A stretch of DNA of 64,000 nt from Taxillus chinensis (GCA_023512835.1 CM042088.1:6812078-6876077); one strand, 5' to 3'; positions 11,278 to 22,550 are shown, counted from the first letter of the stretch. The notes: generated from the sequence alone by a model not told the origin. Translations and numbers: made by a program.

Positions 11278-11842
11278 TGTAATGACCCGTGTGTAACCCG
11301 TGTGTAAGAAGTTAACCACAAACACCTTGGATGTTGGTGCACAAGTTTGAGGTAAGAGATGAGCCCAAGAGGGGACTTTTGGGAGGTGCATGTGACAAGT
11401 GATAACGTACCTTTATGCCCTAGGAAGATGCTATGCGTATACAGGCAGTTTTAAGCTGTTTTGGCTGATCTTGGAGCTCACTTTTGGTAGGGTAGATGGC
11501 CTCAAACAATTGGCATGCAAGAACAAAAGTTTCTTAGAATGAGGTCCTCTACCTACCACAGAAATTTCAGAACATTTGGAGCTGCATGTGAATTCACCCA
11601 TTTCACGTGCAAGCATATTTTTGCTTCCTAGACCTCTACAAGATGCAAGGAGGCTTGGGGTGAAGTTTGAATGCATTTGGAGCTGCACGCCAATTGGGGA
11701 ATTGGCGTTCAAATTGGCGTGCAGGCATATTTTTGCATGGTTACCTTAGTTTTGTTATTCTAATCATCTTTTCCCAAAGGACCAGGTTGGTATAGTGAGT
11801 ATTTTGGTGTGTATGGATGCGGAAAGGTTGTAACTTGTGTAA

Positions 11843-11920
11843 TCAAAACTACGTCGTTTTGATGCTGGAATTCACTTAATCAAAACTACGTCGTTTTGAT
11901 GTTGTGTTGTCTATATAAGG
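11843..11920 (+). promoter_or_regulatory. Probable LTR core promoter: two ACGT-core palindromes and TATA box
   Basis: The 20-bp near-palindrome TCAAAACTACGTCGTTTTGA occurs at 11843-11862 and 11880-11899, followed by CTATATAAGG at 11911. The same trio is in the 3' LTR (18369, 18406, TATA 18437) and in the LTR at 44076-46087 (near 44641, 44680, 44711). ACGT cores are known plant bZIP targets. That these act as promoter elements is inference from spacing and conservation. Confidence 0.65.
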
Positions 11921-12498
11921 AGGAGAAACCTCTCTGTTTTAGGGTTAGGGTTTGTTGCTCCACCAGCCGTCGCAGAGAGAGAGAGAGAGAGGGAAGGAGA
12001 GCTCCTGGTTGCTGTCGGGCGTCTTGCGTGGGTGGTCGGAGTCTCGTGGGTGGACGGCGTTCGGCGTGGGAACAGACTATTGCTGTGTTGTTGTGTCTTA
12101 CTTGAGGTAGGGGTTCTGTTCTTCCTAAATCCTCCTCTACCCTAGGGTTCTAGGGCAGACTATGGATTATGTCTGTTTATATATATATATGTAATCCATA
12201 TAGGTGTGATCTCCTATATGGATGTTGGCCTTCAGTGGCATTTTGGTGTGATTCTGTTGGTACATGCTATGTGTTCGATGAAATGCCTGTGTAAACATAG
12301 CTGTGTGTATATGCCCATTACGTGTTTGGTAAAATGTCTATGTGGCTGGACTTGTGATTTGGTGTATGTATGCATGCTGGGTGTTTGTTCTATTGCCTGA
12401 ATGGATGGGTTTGTGCACTTGTGAACGGGTGCACACCAAGTGTTTGGTTTTATGCTTGAGTGACCGTGGTGTGTGTTGTGTGCATGACTGTGGTATCT

Positions 12499-12650
12499 GG
12501 CCTGAAGAGGCGGTTAAACTACTTTGCCTGAGAGGCGGTTAAACTACTTTGCCTGAGAGGCGGTTAAACCAGTGGCCTGAAGAGGCGGTTAAACTACTTT
12601 GCCTGAGAGGCGGTTAAATCAGTGGCCTGAAGAGGCGGTTAAATTACTTG
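12499..12650 (+). repeat. Tandem repeat in 5' LTR (six units of about 25 bp)
   Basis: Units built on CCTGAAGAGGCGGTTAAAC or CCTGAGAGGCGGTTAAAC occur six times here and three times in the 3' LTR (19023-19100). The LTR at 44076-46087 has its own version near 45478-45590. Copy-number change between the two LTRs of one element happened after insertion or during reverse transcription. Confidence 0.88.
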
Positions 12651-13155
12651 CTTGAGATGTGGTTTGTTAGCCAGTGTGGCTGGGGCTGGGGTTACGCCCG
12701 CTTGTGTGGAATGTTTTATTTTCTTTTTCCTAATACTGTCACGTCACTACACCTGTGCACATGCATGTAGCCGCTAGGAGCATGGGAAGGGTTGGGGAGA
12801 CTTGATCCCTACTGAGCTGTGGTTGCTCACCCCTCCTACTGTGTTTGCTTGTTTTCCAAGGACTTACAGGCGTTAGGTGGATACACCAAGGTGGAAGACC
12901 TTATTTATTTTACTCTCTTCCATTTATGTTATTTTTTTTATGGGAATTGATGTAACCCCAGTGGGGATGGGATTGGAAAGGATTTTGTTGTAATAAACTG
13001 GTTTGGATTGTTTTTATGAACACTTTCTTGAATGTGTTGTGGATGTTTAAAATGTTATAATCTGGGTTTGTATCCTAACCCCTTTGCCCTCCGTGTGGGT
13101 AAAAGGGGAGTCACGTACCGGTTTCCTCGGGTTGGAAATCCGGGGCGTGACAATA

Positions 13156-13167
13156 TGGTATCAGTGC
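13156..13167 (+). promoter_or_regulatory. Primer binding site (initiator Met tRNA type)
   Basis: TGGTATCAGTGC starts 3 bp after the LTR end. It differs by one base from the usual plant initiator-Met tRNA primer site TGGTATCAGAGC. Its position identifies 11278-13152 as the 5' LTR. Confidence 0.85.
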
Positions 13168-13561
13168 ATGGTCTAGTTGGCCTAGGGTAGTGGGCGGACT
13201 TGGTTATCTTGAGTCCTTTGGAGGAGCCTGGAGGGACATGCCTGATCAACATGGTCCTCTTTGAGTGTCCAAGGTGTACTTAGGGTAGTCCAGTCTTGCG
13301 GTAGGATTTGCATGAATTGGCATTAGGGCACTAGTTGCATTTGCTGTGAATGTGTGCTAAACCGTGGAAAAGATAATATGATTAAGTGCCATGTGCAACT
13401 CTGATTTGTTTGGCAATGCGTACTGAACTGTGAAACGTGATTGATACAATGTATGTGTGTAATGTCATGTGATAGTGGAATTGATTAGTGGGGTAGAGGT
13501 AGTGACGCGATAGATTGTAAATTCATTTTGACGTTTGTGCTTCTTACTTCGTGTAGTAAGA
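13168..13561 (+). other. 5' leader of Tekay-like gypsy
   Basis: About 390 bp lie between the primer site and the gag ATG. No coding sequence or other feature is recognisable in it. The short antisense ORFs that cross it are not supported. Confidence 0.5.
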
Positions 13562-14853
13562 ATGCCGCCGAGGAGAGCGACACGTGCGTCCGGGGCAGTG
13601 GCTGATGAGTCATCTACCCATGAGGGTCCGGGTGCGGGACAGTCCGTTGGAGGGCATGCGTTGTTGCTGGCACATCTACGGGAAGGCATCCGGCTGGAGG
13701 TACGAGAGCTACGGGAGGGACTCCAGTAGGAGGTTCGGGAGGAGGTGTGCCGTGAGATGGCAGCACAGCAGGTGGTGCCACCACCACCACCAGTAGGGGA
13801 GCTGCCTCGTGAGCATGAGAGTTCACTGGGTGGTGTACCGACTCGTGCAGAGGACGACGTGGTGACACGGTTCCGAAAGGAACAACCTCCGCGATTTAAG
13901 GGGGAAGGAGATCCTGTGGTAGCTGAGCAGTGGTTGAGGCAGATCAAGCATGTGTTCTCCTTTCTCCTGCCCCGGGAAGAGGATAAGGTGCGACTGGCAA
14001 TTCGGCAGCTGGAGGGGGATGCTTTGGAGTGGTGGACGAGTGTCGCGGGGAGCCGTGCGGTGCAACTCATGCTTTGGGAGGAGTTCTTGCAACTCTTCCA
14101 TGGTGAGTTCTTCCCGGAATCAGTGAGATGGTAGAAGAGGGAAGAATTCGGCAGCTTGAAGCAGGGATCCAGGACGGTACCTGAGTATGAGCGGGAGTTC
14201 CGGAGCTTGAGTAGGTTTGCTCCTGAGACTGTGGCAAGGGAGGACCTGAAGGCCCACAAGTTCACCTTGGGCCTTAGACCAGCTCTTAGGCAGAGGGTGG
14301 CAATTTTACGCTTGAGGACCTATGCTGACGTTGTGGAGATGGCCCGTATAGCCGAGAGAGAGCTGGATGATGGGAGGCAGGCCCATCAGGGTCGCCAGTT
14401 GCAGAGCGGGCCAGATCGAGATGCAGGGTCCAAGAGGCTCAAGACGGAGGAGAGGGATAGCAGTTCTTTTCGCAGTCGGGGTCAGACATCTGTGAACCCC
14501 GGGAGGTTCACCTTTGGCGGCGGAAGACAGGGTGGTCCATCTGGGAGTCTACCTAGTAGCTGTCACTTTGTGGAGAGCAGGGTCACTTCAAGGGGGAGTG
14601 CCCCAAGAAGGACTGGCGATGCAACAACTGTGGATGAGAGGGCCATTTGCGCCGGGTTTGCAGGAGTGGCAACAGGGGAGCGGGGGGCGTGGCATCCAGC
14701 ATGAGGAGTGATGCTAGCTTTCGTGCACCAGCTGAGAGACCAGCTCGTCAGTGGCAGGCCAGCCAGGCAGGATCCGGCCAGGACCCGACCTCGGGGGAGG
14801 CCGAGCGACACAGGGCGATGCTTAGAGGCGGTCGGGCGGGAGCCGCCCAGTGA
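13562..14853 (+). pseudogene. Tekay-like gag (capsid/nucleocapsid) with two stops and a frameshift
   Basis: Gag starts at an ATG at 13562 (MPPRRATRASG) and is open in one frame to about 14566 except for TAG stops at 13727-13729 and 14132-14134. The retrotransposon gag core is visible (FRKEQPPRFKGEGDPVVAEQWL, then LEGDALEWW and VPEYEREFRSLSRFAPE). After a frame change near 14566, two zinc-knuckle regions follow in another frame (around 14560-14600 and 14620-14665); the second has a stop inside it. Both TAG codons could come from CAG by C to T change. Gag would form the particle that packages element RNA. Confidence 0.85.
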
Positions 14854-16727
14854 GTGAGCCAACCAGTGGCACGGGCCAAGGGAGGGTGTTTGCACTGAAT
14901 GCGACACCCCAGGAGGAGGCTGAGCTACCACCTTCACCGGCAGAGGAGGGAGCTGGACCATCAGTGGTTAGAGGTACTCTTTTGATCTCCCGCATGCTTG
15001 CTTCTGTTCTTTTCGATACGGGTGCATCGCGTTCTTTTATTGCTGAGCTCATAGTTGAGGGTTTGGGGTTAACGTGTGTTGAGGCGGAGAGGCCCTTAGT
15101 TGTAGAGTCTCCGGTGGGAGGTATGATTGAGGTGCGACACGTTTGCCGCGATTGTGTGTTAACCATGGGTGATGTGGAACTGAGTTTCGACTTGCATGTG
15201 ATGCCTTTGCGTACTTTTGACCTGATCTTGGGTATGGATTGGCTTATGTCTTTCCAAGCCAAGATAGACTGTTACCGGCGGCGTGTATCCTTCGTGTCAC
15301 CCGTAGGAATCTCTTGTACCCTGCAAGGGGAGTGGGATCGTGAGGCGAGTCGAGCCGGGCCATTGTTGGACCAGTGGGGTGCCATTACCCACAGGTTTGC
15401 AGCCCTGACCTTTGCTGAGGAGGGGAAGGTGGAAAAGAGGGCGTGGCCCGCTGTTGTGGACCAATTTCAGGATGTTTTTCCTGAAGAGTTGAGGAGTTTG
15501 CCACCTAAGAGGAGTGTGGAGTTCACCATTGAGTTGGTGCCGGGGACGGGTCCGATTTCCCAAGTAGCGTATCGTATGGGGCCAGCCGAGCTGAGAGAGC
15601 TGCAGAGGCAAATCGAGGAGTTGGGGGACCAGGGGTATATCAGACCGAGTACCTCACCTTGGGGTGCTCCGGTGCTCTTTGTTAAGAAGGCTGATGGCAC
15701 GCTTCATCTCTGCATCGACTACAAGAAGCTGAATTCAGTAACTGTGAAGAACAAGTATCCGTTGCCTCGGATAGATGACTTGTTTGACCAATTGAGTGGG
15801 GCCCAGTGGTTTTCCAAGATAGATTTACGGTCGGGGTATCACCAGCTCAGGGTTAGGGAGGAGGACATCCCTAAGACGGCTTTTCGGTGCAGGTATGGGC
15901 ATTATGAGTGGGTAGTGATGCCTTTCGGGCTCACTAATGCGCCAGCGGTGTTCATGCATTTGATGAACCAGGTCTTTGCTCCATACTTGGATTCGTTTGT
16001 GGTGGTGTTTATTGATGATATATTGGTGTATTCCATGACCGAGAGGGAGCATGTGGAGCATTTGGCCACAATGTTGCAAACCTTGAGGGACCAGCAGCTG
16101 TTTGCTAAGTTTAGCAAGTGTGAGTTTTGGCTGCAGGAGGTTCACTTTCTTGGCCATGTGGTGTCAGCTGAGGGAGTTAGGGTGGACCCAGCCAAGATTG
16201 AGGTTGTGGCATCGTGGGCGAGGCCAACCAACGTTTTTGAGATCCGTAGTTTTCTTGGCTTGGCGGGGTACTATCATCGTTTTGTCGAGGGGTTCTCCCG
16301 TTTGGCGGCTCCTATGACGGCGTTGACTAGGAAAGGAGTGAAATTTGAGTGGACAGACAAGTGCCAGCAGGCGTTTGAGACTCTCAAAACCCATTTGACC
16401 ACTGCACCGGTGTTGAGGTTACCTCGGGAGGATATTCCATATGAGGTATACTGTGATGCGTCCAGGGTTGGTTTGGGGTGTGTGCTTATGCAGGAGCACA
16501 GTGTGGTGGCTTATGGGTCAAGACAGCTGAAGCCTCATGAGGAGAATTATCCTACTCATGACCTTGAGTTAGCAGCTGTCATCTTCGCCATGAAGAGTTG
16601 GCAGCATTACCTCATGGGGGAGAAGTTTGTGGTGTTCTCAGATCACAAGAGCCTTCAGTACATCTTTACCCAGAAGGACTTGAATTTGAGGCGAGAGGAG
16701 ATGGGTGGAGTATTTGCAGACCTTTGA
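14850..16727 (+). CDS. Tekay-like pol part 1: protease, reverse transcriptase, RNase H
   Basis: This is an open frame of 625 codons. The aspartic protease has DTGAS at residues 56-60. RT begins near residue 215, with [54 protein letters not shown] and the catalytic FIDD at 16008-16019. RNase H follows with [14 protein letters not shown] and [10 protein letters not shown]. The frame is lost near 16700, where the connection to the next ORF (16705) needs a shift. The first codon listed is GTG; pol of this group is normally made as a Gag-Pol fusion, so the true start is unclear. This is the best preserved coding region in the window. Confidence 0.9.
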   Translation: MSEPTSGTGQGRVFALNATPQEEAELPPSPAEEGAGPSVVRGTLLISRMLASVLFDTGASRSFIAELIVEGLGLTCVEAERPLVVESPVGGMIEVRHVCRDCVLTMGDVELSFDLHVMPLRTFDLILGMDWLMSFQAKIDCYRRRVSFVSPVGISCTLQGEWDREASRAGPLLDQWGAITHRFAALTFAEEGKVEKRAWPAVVDQFQDVFPEELRSLPPKRSVEFTIELVPGTGPISQVAYRMGPAELRELQRQIEELGDQGYIRPSTSPWGAPVLFVKKADGTLHLCIDYKKLNSVTVKNKYPLPRIDDLFDQLSGAQWFSKIDLRSGYHQLRVREEDIPKTAFRCRYGHYEWVVMPFGLTNAPAVFMHLMNQVFAPYLDSFVVVFIDDILVYSMTEREHVEHLATMLQTLRDQQLFAKFSKCEFWLQEVHFLGHVVSAEGVRVDPAKIEVVASWARPTNVFEIRSFLGLAGYYHRFVEGFSRLAAPMTALTRKGVKFEWTDKCQQAFETLKTHLTTAPVLRLPREDIPYEVYCDASRVGLGCVLMQEHSVVAYGSRQLKPHEENYPTHDLELAAVIFAMKSWQHYLMGEKFVVFSDHKSLQYIFTQKDLNLRREEMGGVFADL

Positions 16728-17575
16728 CTTTACTCTTGCCTATACCCCGGGCAAGGGTAATATTGTGGCTGATGCGTTGAGCAGAAAAGGGAAAGCTGAG
16801 GTGGCCGTGCAAGAGTGGAAGCTGATGGAGCAGTTGGCGATGTTACAGCTGCAGCCTGTTGTTCGTGATAGTGGGACAGTCCTGAGTCCTTTGGTAGTTG
16901 TGCCTGAGTTGTACCAGCGCGTCCGGGAGGAACAATTGGGTGACATTGAGTGTGAGGTTCTCTGTGCCCGTATTGAGGCTGGGGAGCTATCTGAGGACTG
17001 GATAGAGGGTCCTGAGCATGAGTTGTCTTTTCAGGGGCGGTTGGTAGTGGCTTCTTCCCTCAGGGATGAGGTGATGAGGGAGTTTCACCAGTCTAGAGTG
17101 GCTGTGCATCCAGGGGGTACGAAGATGTACCATGCGTTTCGAGGACATTTTTGGTGGCCTGGGATGAAACGCGATGTGGCTGCTTTTGTTTCGCGGTGCC
17201 TCACGTGTCAGCAGGTGAAGGCTGAGCATCAACGGCCGGCGGGCATGTTACAGCCCTTGCCCATAGCGGAGTGGAAGTGGGACCACATCGCGATGGACTT
17301 TGTGACTGGTCTTCCACCCACCACTGGGAGGAAGGATATGATTTGGGTGATTGTGGATCGACTCACAAAGTCGGCCCATTTCCTGGCTGTTCGCGAGTGG
17401 GACTCTATTGGGACCTTGAGTCAGCTATACATGAACGAGATTGTGCGACTGCATGGAGTACCATCATCGGTTGTCTCTGACCGGGATTCGAGGTTCACTT
17501 CCCGTTTTTGGGCAGGTTTGCAGGAGGCTATGGGGACCAAGCTTCACTTGAGTACAACCTTTCACCCTGCGACTT
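16705..17575 (+). pseudogene. Tekay-like pol part 2: RNase H tail and truncated integrase
   Basis: The frame begins with [27 protein letters not shown], the end of RNase H. Integrase follows with zinc-binding His and Cys residues (including CLTCQQVK), the first catalytic Asp in [11 protein letters not shown] and the second in [14 protein letters not shown]. It then breaks after STTFHPAT near 17572. The region with the third catalytic residue (Glu), the C-terminal domain and any chromodomain are missing. The frame reads on into 3' untranslated sequence to 17739, which is not coding. An enzyme without the Glu cannot integrate DNA, so the element would have depended on help from relatives. Confidence 0.88.
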
Positions 17576-17790
17576 TGTGTTTTGAGATGTGTATTTGTGA
17601 CATGCGGACATGTGTTATATGCATTATTGTGATGCATGTGGTTATGGATTATGGTGGTACCTTGTTATGTGCTGTTATGTGCTGTGCGCGGTGTATGACC
17701 CATTTGGGTGTTGTGTCTTGCCGGGTGGCAAATGGGTAGCTTGTGTTTGTTTTCCTCGTATGTCATTTTTTTTCGAGGACGAAAAGTCTT
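17576..17790 (+). other. 3' untranslated region of Tekay-like gypsy after the deletion
   Basis: This noncoding stretch is similar to 43830-44063, just upstream of another LTR of the same family. That shared sequence shows where the internal deletion ends. It finishes with a TTTTCGAGGACGAAAAGTCTT block that recurs at 44041-44061 and is typical of the 3' end of chromovirus-type elements. Confidence 0.7.
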
Positions 17791-17803
17791 AAGGGGGAGC
17801 GGA
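17791..17803 (+). promoter_or_regulatory. Polypurine tract of Tekay-like gypsy
   Basis: AAGGGGGAGCGGA lies directly before the 3' LTR, and the equivalent run lies before the LTR at 44076. It is the expected plus-strand primer. Confidence 0.85.
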
Positions 17804-19611
17804 TGTAATGACCCGTGTGTAACCCGTGTGTAAGAAGTTAACCACAAACACCTTGGATGTTGGTGCACAAGTTTGAGGTAAGAGATGAGCCCAAGAGGGG
17901 ACTTTTGGGAGGTGCATGTGACAAGTGATAACGTACCTTTATGCCCTAGGAAGATGCTATGCGTATACAAGCGATTTTAAGGCGTTTTGGCTGATCTTGG
18001 AGCTCACTTTTGATAGGGTAGATGGCCTCAAACAATTGGCGTGCAAGAACAAAAGTTTCTTAGAATGAGGTCCTCTACCTACCACAGAAATTTCAGAGCA
18101 TTTGGAGCTGCACGTGAATTCACCCATTTCACGTGCAAGCATATTTTTGCTTCCTAGACCTCTACAAGATGCAAGGAGGCTTGGGGTGAAGTTTGAGTGC
18201 ATTTAGAGCTGCACGCCGATTGGGGAATTGGCGTTCAAATTGGCGTGTAGGAATATTTTTGCATGGTTACCTTAGTTTTGTTATTCTAATCATCTTTTCC
18301 CAAAGGACTAGGTTGGTATAGTGAGTATTTTGGTGTGTATGGATGCGAAAAGGTTGTAACTTGTGTAATCAAAACTACGTCGTTTTGATGCTGGAATTCA
18401 CTTAATCAAAACTACGTCGTTTTGATGTTGTGTTGTCTATATAAGGAGGAGAAGCCTCTCTGTTTTAGGGTTAGGGTTTGTTGCTCCACCAGCCATCGCA
18501 GAGAGAGAGAGAGAGGGGAAGGAGAGCTCCTGGTTGCTGCCGGGCGTCTTGCGTGGGTGGTCGGAGTCTCGTGGGTGGACGGCGTTCGGCGTGGGAACAG
18601 ACTATTGCTGTGTTGTTGCGTCTTACTTGAGGTAGGGGTTCTGTTCTTCCTAAATCCTCCTCTGTCCTAGGGTTCTAGGGCAGACTATGGATTATGTCTG
18701 TTTATATATATATGTAATCCATATAGGTATGATCTCCTATATGGATGTTGGCCTTCAGTGGCATTTTGGTGTGATTCTGTTGTTACATGCTATGTGTTCG
18801 ATGAAATGCCTATGTGAACATAGCTGTGTGTATATGCCCATTACGTGTTTGGTGATATGTCTATGTGGCTGGACTTGTGATTTGGTGTATGTATGCATGC
18901 TGGGTGTTTGTTCTATTGCCTGAATGGATGGGTTTGTGCACTTGTGAACGGGTGCACACCAAGTGTTTGGTTTTATGCTTGAGTGACCGTGGTGTGTGTT
19001 GTGTGCATGACTGTGGTATCTGGCCTGAAGAGGCGGTTAAACTACTTTGCCTGAGAGGCGGTTAAACCAGTGGCCTGAAGAGGCGGTTAAATTACTTGCT
19101 TGAGATGTGGTTTGTTAGCCAGTGTGGCTGGGGCTGGGGTTACGCCCGCTTGTGTGGAATGTTTTATTTTCTTTTTCCTAATACTGTCACGTCACTACAC
19201 CTGTGCACATGCATGTAGCCGCTAGGAGCATGGGAAGGGCTTGGGAGACTTGATCCCTACTGAGTTGTGGTTGCTCACCCCTCCTACTGTGTTTGCTTGT
19301 TTTCTAGGGACTTACAGGCATTAGGTGGATACACCAAGGTGGAAGACCTTATTTATTTTACTCTCTTCCATTTATGTTATTTTTTTTATGGGAATTGATG
19401 TAACCCCAGTGGGGATGGATTGGAAAGGATTTTGTTGTAATAAAGACTGGTTTGGATTGTGGATTACTTTTATGGACATTACTTTCTTGAATGTGTTGTG
19501 GATGTTTAAAATGTTAAATTCGGGGTTTGCATCCTAACCCCTTTGCCCTCCGTGTGGGTACAAGGGGAGTCACGTACCGGTTTCCTCGGGTTGGAAATCC
19601 AGGGCGTGACA
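17804..19611 (+). repeat. 3' LTR of Tekay-like gypsy
   Basis: The 1808-bp LTR starts TGTAATGACCCG and ends GGGCGTGACA. It is nearly identical to the 5' LTR except for the tandem repeat (three units instead of six) and scattered changes, for example at 17969-17983. It carries the same double palindrome and TATA box at 18369-18446. Confidence 0.92.
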
Positions 19612-19616
19612 TTCAG
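19612..19616. repeat. Target site duplication TTCAG (right) of Tekay-like gypsy
   Basis: This matches the left copy at 11273-11277. Sire-B RNase H codons resume immediately after it. Confidence 0.92.
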
Positions 19617-21209
19617 CTGTGGAGGTTGAAACTAAATTCTGTTTCTTGCTAAACCAGGATACAAGTCTGTTGCCTAAGAGTTGGCATGTTCCACTTGTGC
19701 TCTTTGTATCAATCCTGTATCCGGCAAAGTCTGCATCTGAATATCCTCTCAGTTTAAAGTCAGACTCTTTTGGATACCATAGTCCCAAATTCTCAGTTCC
19801 CTTCAGATACCGCATGATCCTCTTGACATGAGACAAGTGAGATTCCTTGGGATTAGCTTGGTATCTGGAATAGATGCATGTTGCAAACATTATGTCAGGT
19901 CTGCTGGCTGTCAGATACAGCAAGGATCCAATCATGCTTCTATATTCTGAAATATCCACCTCTTTGCCTGCTTCATCCATATCCAATTTGGCGTTTGTAG
20001 GAATGGGAGTTCTCATGTGTGCCACATCAGTCATCTTAAACTTCTTCAGAATCTCCTTCGTGTATTTGGTTTGACTGATAAAGATCCCATCCTCTAACTG
20101 CTTGACCTCCAATCCAAGGAAGAATGAGAGTTCTCCCATCATACTCATTTCATATTCACTTTTCATCAGATGAGAGAATTCTTCACATTGCTTCTTGTCC
20201 CTTGATCCGAATATGATGTCATCCACATAAATTTGTACTATCAAGGGTGATCCTTTTCCTTCCTTGAGAAACAGTGTGGGGTCAATCCTACCTTTTCTGA
20301 ACTTATTTTTAATCAGAAATTCTGACAGTGTTTCATACCACGCTCTGGGAGCTTGTTTTAGTCCATACCTTGTGCCTTTTTCAGTTTGTATACCTTGTGC
20401 TCTTGGTTTGGCTCTAGAAATCCGGGTGGTTGTTCAACATAGACTTCTTCTTGGAGGTCTCCATTCAAGAAAGCACTCTTGACATCCATTTGATAAACTT
20501 TGAAGTCCTTGAATGCTGCATATGCTAAGAACATGCGAATGGCCTCCAGTCTAGCAACTGGTGCAAAGGTTTCATCATAGTCGATTCCTTCTTCTTGTCT
20601 GTATCCTTTTGGAACTAGTCTGGCCTTGTTTCTGATTACAACACCATTAGTATCAAGTTTGTTTCTGAAAATCCATTTCACGCCAATGACTTGCTGTGAT
20701 CTGGGCCTGTTAACCAACTCCCATACTTTCTGTCTTTTGAACTGATTTAATTCTTCTTGCATTGCATAAATCCAGTGGTGATCCAGAACTGCGTCATTTA
20801 CTGATTTTGGCTCCACTTGTGATAGCAAACACATATATAGGTTTTCATGAAGTGTGGCAGCCCTTGTTTTAAGTCGTGCAGCAGGATCTCCGATTATCAG
20901 TTCAGAAGGATGGTCCTTTAACTTTCTTCTTGCCTTTGGAAGGTCTTCTCTTTCTTCATGATGAATGCCCAATTGCTCAACGTCAGGTTCTTGGGCTGGT
21001 GTAAGAGGCAGAGTCTGAACAGGCTGAATGTTAGAGTCATGATTGTCTGTTGATTTTTGACTTGGTTCCGCAGCAACCGGTTCAGCTCTTTGCTCATTAG
21101 GTTCAGGTACATCTTCCATAGTTTCTGTTGTCGTGGGCTTATGTGTGTCCTGATCTTCTATAATGACAATGTCCTGCACTTCATGTACATTTGGATCTCC
21201 TTTCTGCAT
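19617..21209 (-). pseudogene. Sire-B reverse transcriptase and N-terminal RNase H
   Basis: Copia RT begins around 20800 with [15 protein letters not shown]. The core then follows ([68 protein letters not shown]). A frameshift falls near 20360-20390, so the catalytic YVDD (20229-20218) is in another frame. RNase H follows with LRGYSDADFAGYRIDTKSTSG and STAE, where the Tekay-like insertion cuts the domain. The part at 21209-20800 is an acidic, poorly conserved linker after integrase. Shifts and stops make the gene inactive. Confidence 0.9.
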
Positions 21210-21248
21210 TCCATGGTTAGTCTCATCAAAAGAAACATGAATAGACTC

Positions 21249-22454
21249 TTAAACAACTTTGGTTCTTCTATTAAATACACGATAGGCCTTGCTAGTCATG
21301 GAGTATCCAACAAGATATCCATCATCTGATTTGGCGTCAAACTTGTTCAAGTAATCCTTGCCATTGTTCAGAATGTAGCAAGTACACCCGAAGATCCTTA
21401 GGTGACCAATGTTTGGTCTCCTTCCCTTCCATAACTCATAGGGTGTTTTCATGGCTCGTTTGTTAATTAGAGTTCTGTTTTGTACATAACAAGCAGTGGC
21501 AACAGCTTCAGCCCATAAGGATTTTGGGAACTGAGCTCCTGTCAACATGGTTCTAGCTGCTTCAACCAATGTTCGATTCTTTCTTTCAGCTACTCCATTT
21601 TGTTGTGGAGTTCTTGGTGCTGAGAAATTGTGCTGGATACCATGTTCAGTACAAAACTCTAACATCTCAGAAAAGTCAAATTCCTTGCCATGATCGCTAC
21701 GAATGTACTTAATAGAGAGACTTTTAACATTAGTGACCCAATTGAAGAGTTCAACCAGATTCTCAAAAGTTTTAGTTTTGTTTTTGAGAAACATGACCCA
21801 TGTGTATCTGGTATAGTCATCTATTACTGCAAGAAAGTATCGTGCACCAGATAGGGAAGACACATTTATTGGTCCACATAGATCCATGTGGAGAAGTTCA
21901 AGTGGTTGTGTGATTGAAGTTTTATCTATGCTCTTAAAAGAATGTTTAACCTGCTTACCCAGCTGACAGTCCCTACAAGGGTGTTCTTTCTCATAAACGT
22001 GCTTGGGTAAGCCCTCAACCAAATCTAGAGATGCCAGTTTAGACATGGTTTTAAAGTTTAAATGGCCAAATCTCTTATGCCACAACCAACTGATATCAGG
22101 TGAAGCTTTGGACAGAAAACAAATTGGTTCATCAGATTGAGTATTGCCAAAGACCAACTTGTAGACATTGCCTTGTCTATGTCCAGTTAGCTTCACTTGA
22201 TTGGAGAGGGAATCCATAACTGTGCAGGTGTGTTTAGTGAACAACACTTGATAACCTTTGTCACACAATTGACTTATGCTCAACAGGTTATGTTTAAGAC
22301 CTTGGACAACAGATACATTCTGAATGGACACAAAACCATTAGTAAGAGTACCATTACCAATAATCTTACCCTTTTTATTGTCCCCGAAAGTGACAGATGA
22401 AGTTGCGACCTCCCTTACTTCACTCAATAGAGAGGCATCATCTGTCATGTGCAC
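21249..22454 (-). pseudogene. Sire-B integrase with GAG-pre-integrase domain
   Basis: This 401-codon open stretch follows the protease in frame. The zinc-binding pre-integrase region is visible as WHKRFGHLNF and CRDCQLGKQVKHSF. The catalytic core has Asp in LLHMDLCGPI, Asp in YIRSDHGKEF and Glu in PQQNGVAERKNRTL, all three intact, followed by the usual LWAEAVATACYVQNR and HLRIFGCTCY sequences. It ends at a stop at 21249; the same frame continues beyond it into RT. The copia order (integrase before RT) is clear. The domain looks complete, but it is bounded by stops on both sides. Confidence 0.92.
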
Positions 22455-22530
22455 TGAACAGGCACTGTCTAAATACCACGGGCTGGAATTGATCTTTTGT
22501 TTCAGGTAGCTACTTTCAGCTCCAGGTACC
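22440..22530 (-). pseudogene. Sire-B aspartic protease active site
   Basis: The minus strand encodes WYLDSACSVHMT just upstream of the integrase ORF and in the same frame. DSA is the copia variant of the D-[ST]-G/A active-site motif. The enzyme would cut the Gag-Pol polyprotein. A stop codon lies shortly upstream near 22532. The rest of the protease (SVTFGDNKKGKIIGNGTL and LKHNLLSISQLCDKGY) is at the start of the 22454-21249 frame. Confidence 0.8.
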
Positions 22531-22550
22531 TATTCCTGCACATAAAGCAA

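Larger units (their letters stand above)
11278..13152 (+). repeat. 5' LTR of Tekay-like gypsy
   Basis: The 1875-bp LTR runs from TGTAATGACCCG to GGGCGTGACA. It holds two near-palindromes (11843-11862 and 11880-11899), a TATA-like box at 11911-11920, a GA run near 11970-11990 and a tandem repeat at 12499-12650. It is longer than the 3' LTR mainly because it has six instead of three copies of that repeat. Small ORFs inside it are not credible genes. Confidence 0.92.
11278..19611 (+). mobile_element. Tekay/Del-like Ty3/gypsy element, internally deleted
   Basis: The 8334-bp plus-strand element has LTRs at 11278-13152 and 17804-19611, a primer site at 13156, gag, protease, RT, RNase H and a truncated integrase, and a polypurine tract before the 3' LTR. 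Pol sequence (for example [19 protein letters not shown] and [12 protein letters not shown]) matches the chromovirus Tekay/Del type. The end of integrase and any chromodomain are missing. The first 160 bp or so of the two LTRs are identical by eye, so this is the youngest of the nested insertions. Gag carries two stops and pol a frameshift. Confidence 0.92.

Noticed and set aside
12206..12542. Small Cys-rich ORFs inside the Tekay LTR (also 18687-19065)
   Set aside because: They are in LTR sequence with TG-rich composition and have no known domain; they repeat because the LTR repeats.
13465..14265. 266-residue minus-strand ORF, Ser/Pro/Thr-rich
   Set aside because: It lies antisense to Tekay gag, which has clear gag motifs on the plus strand.
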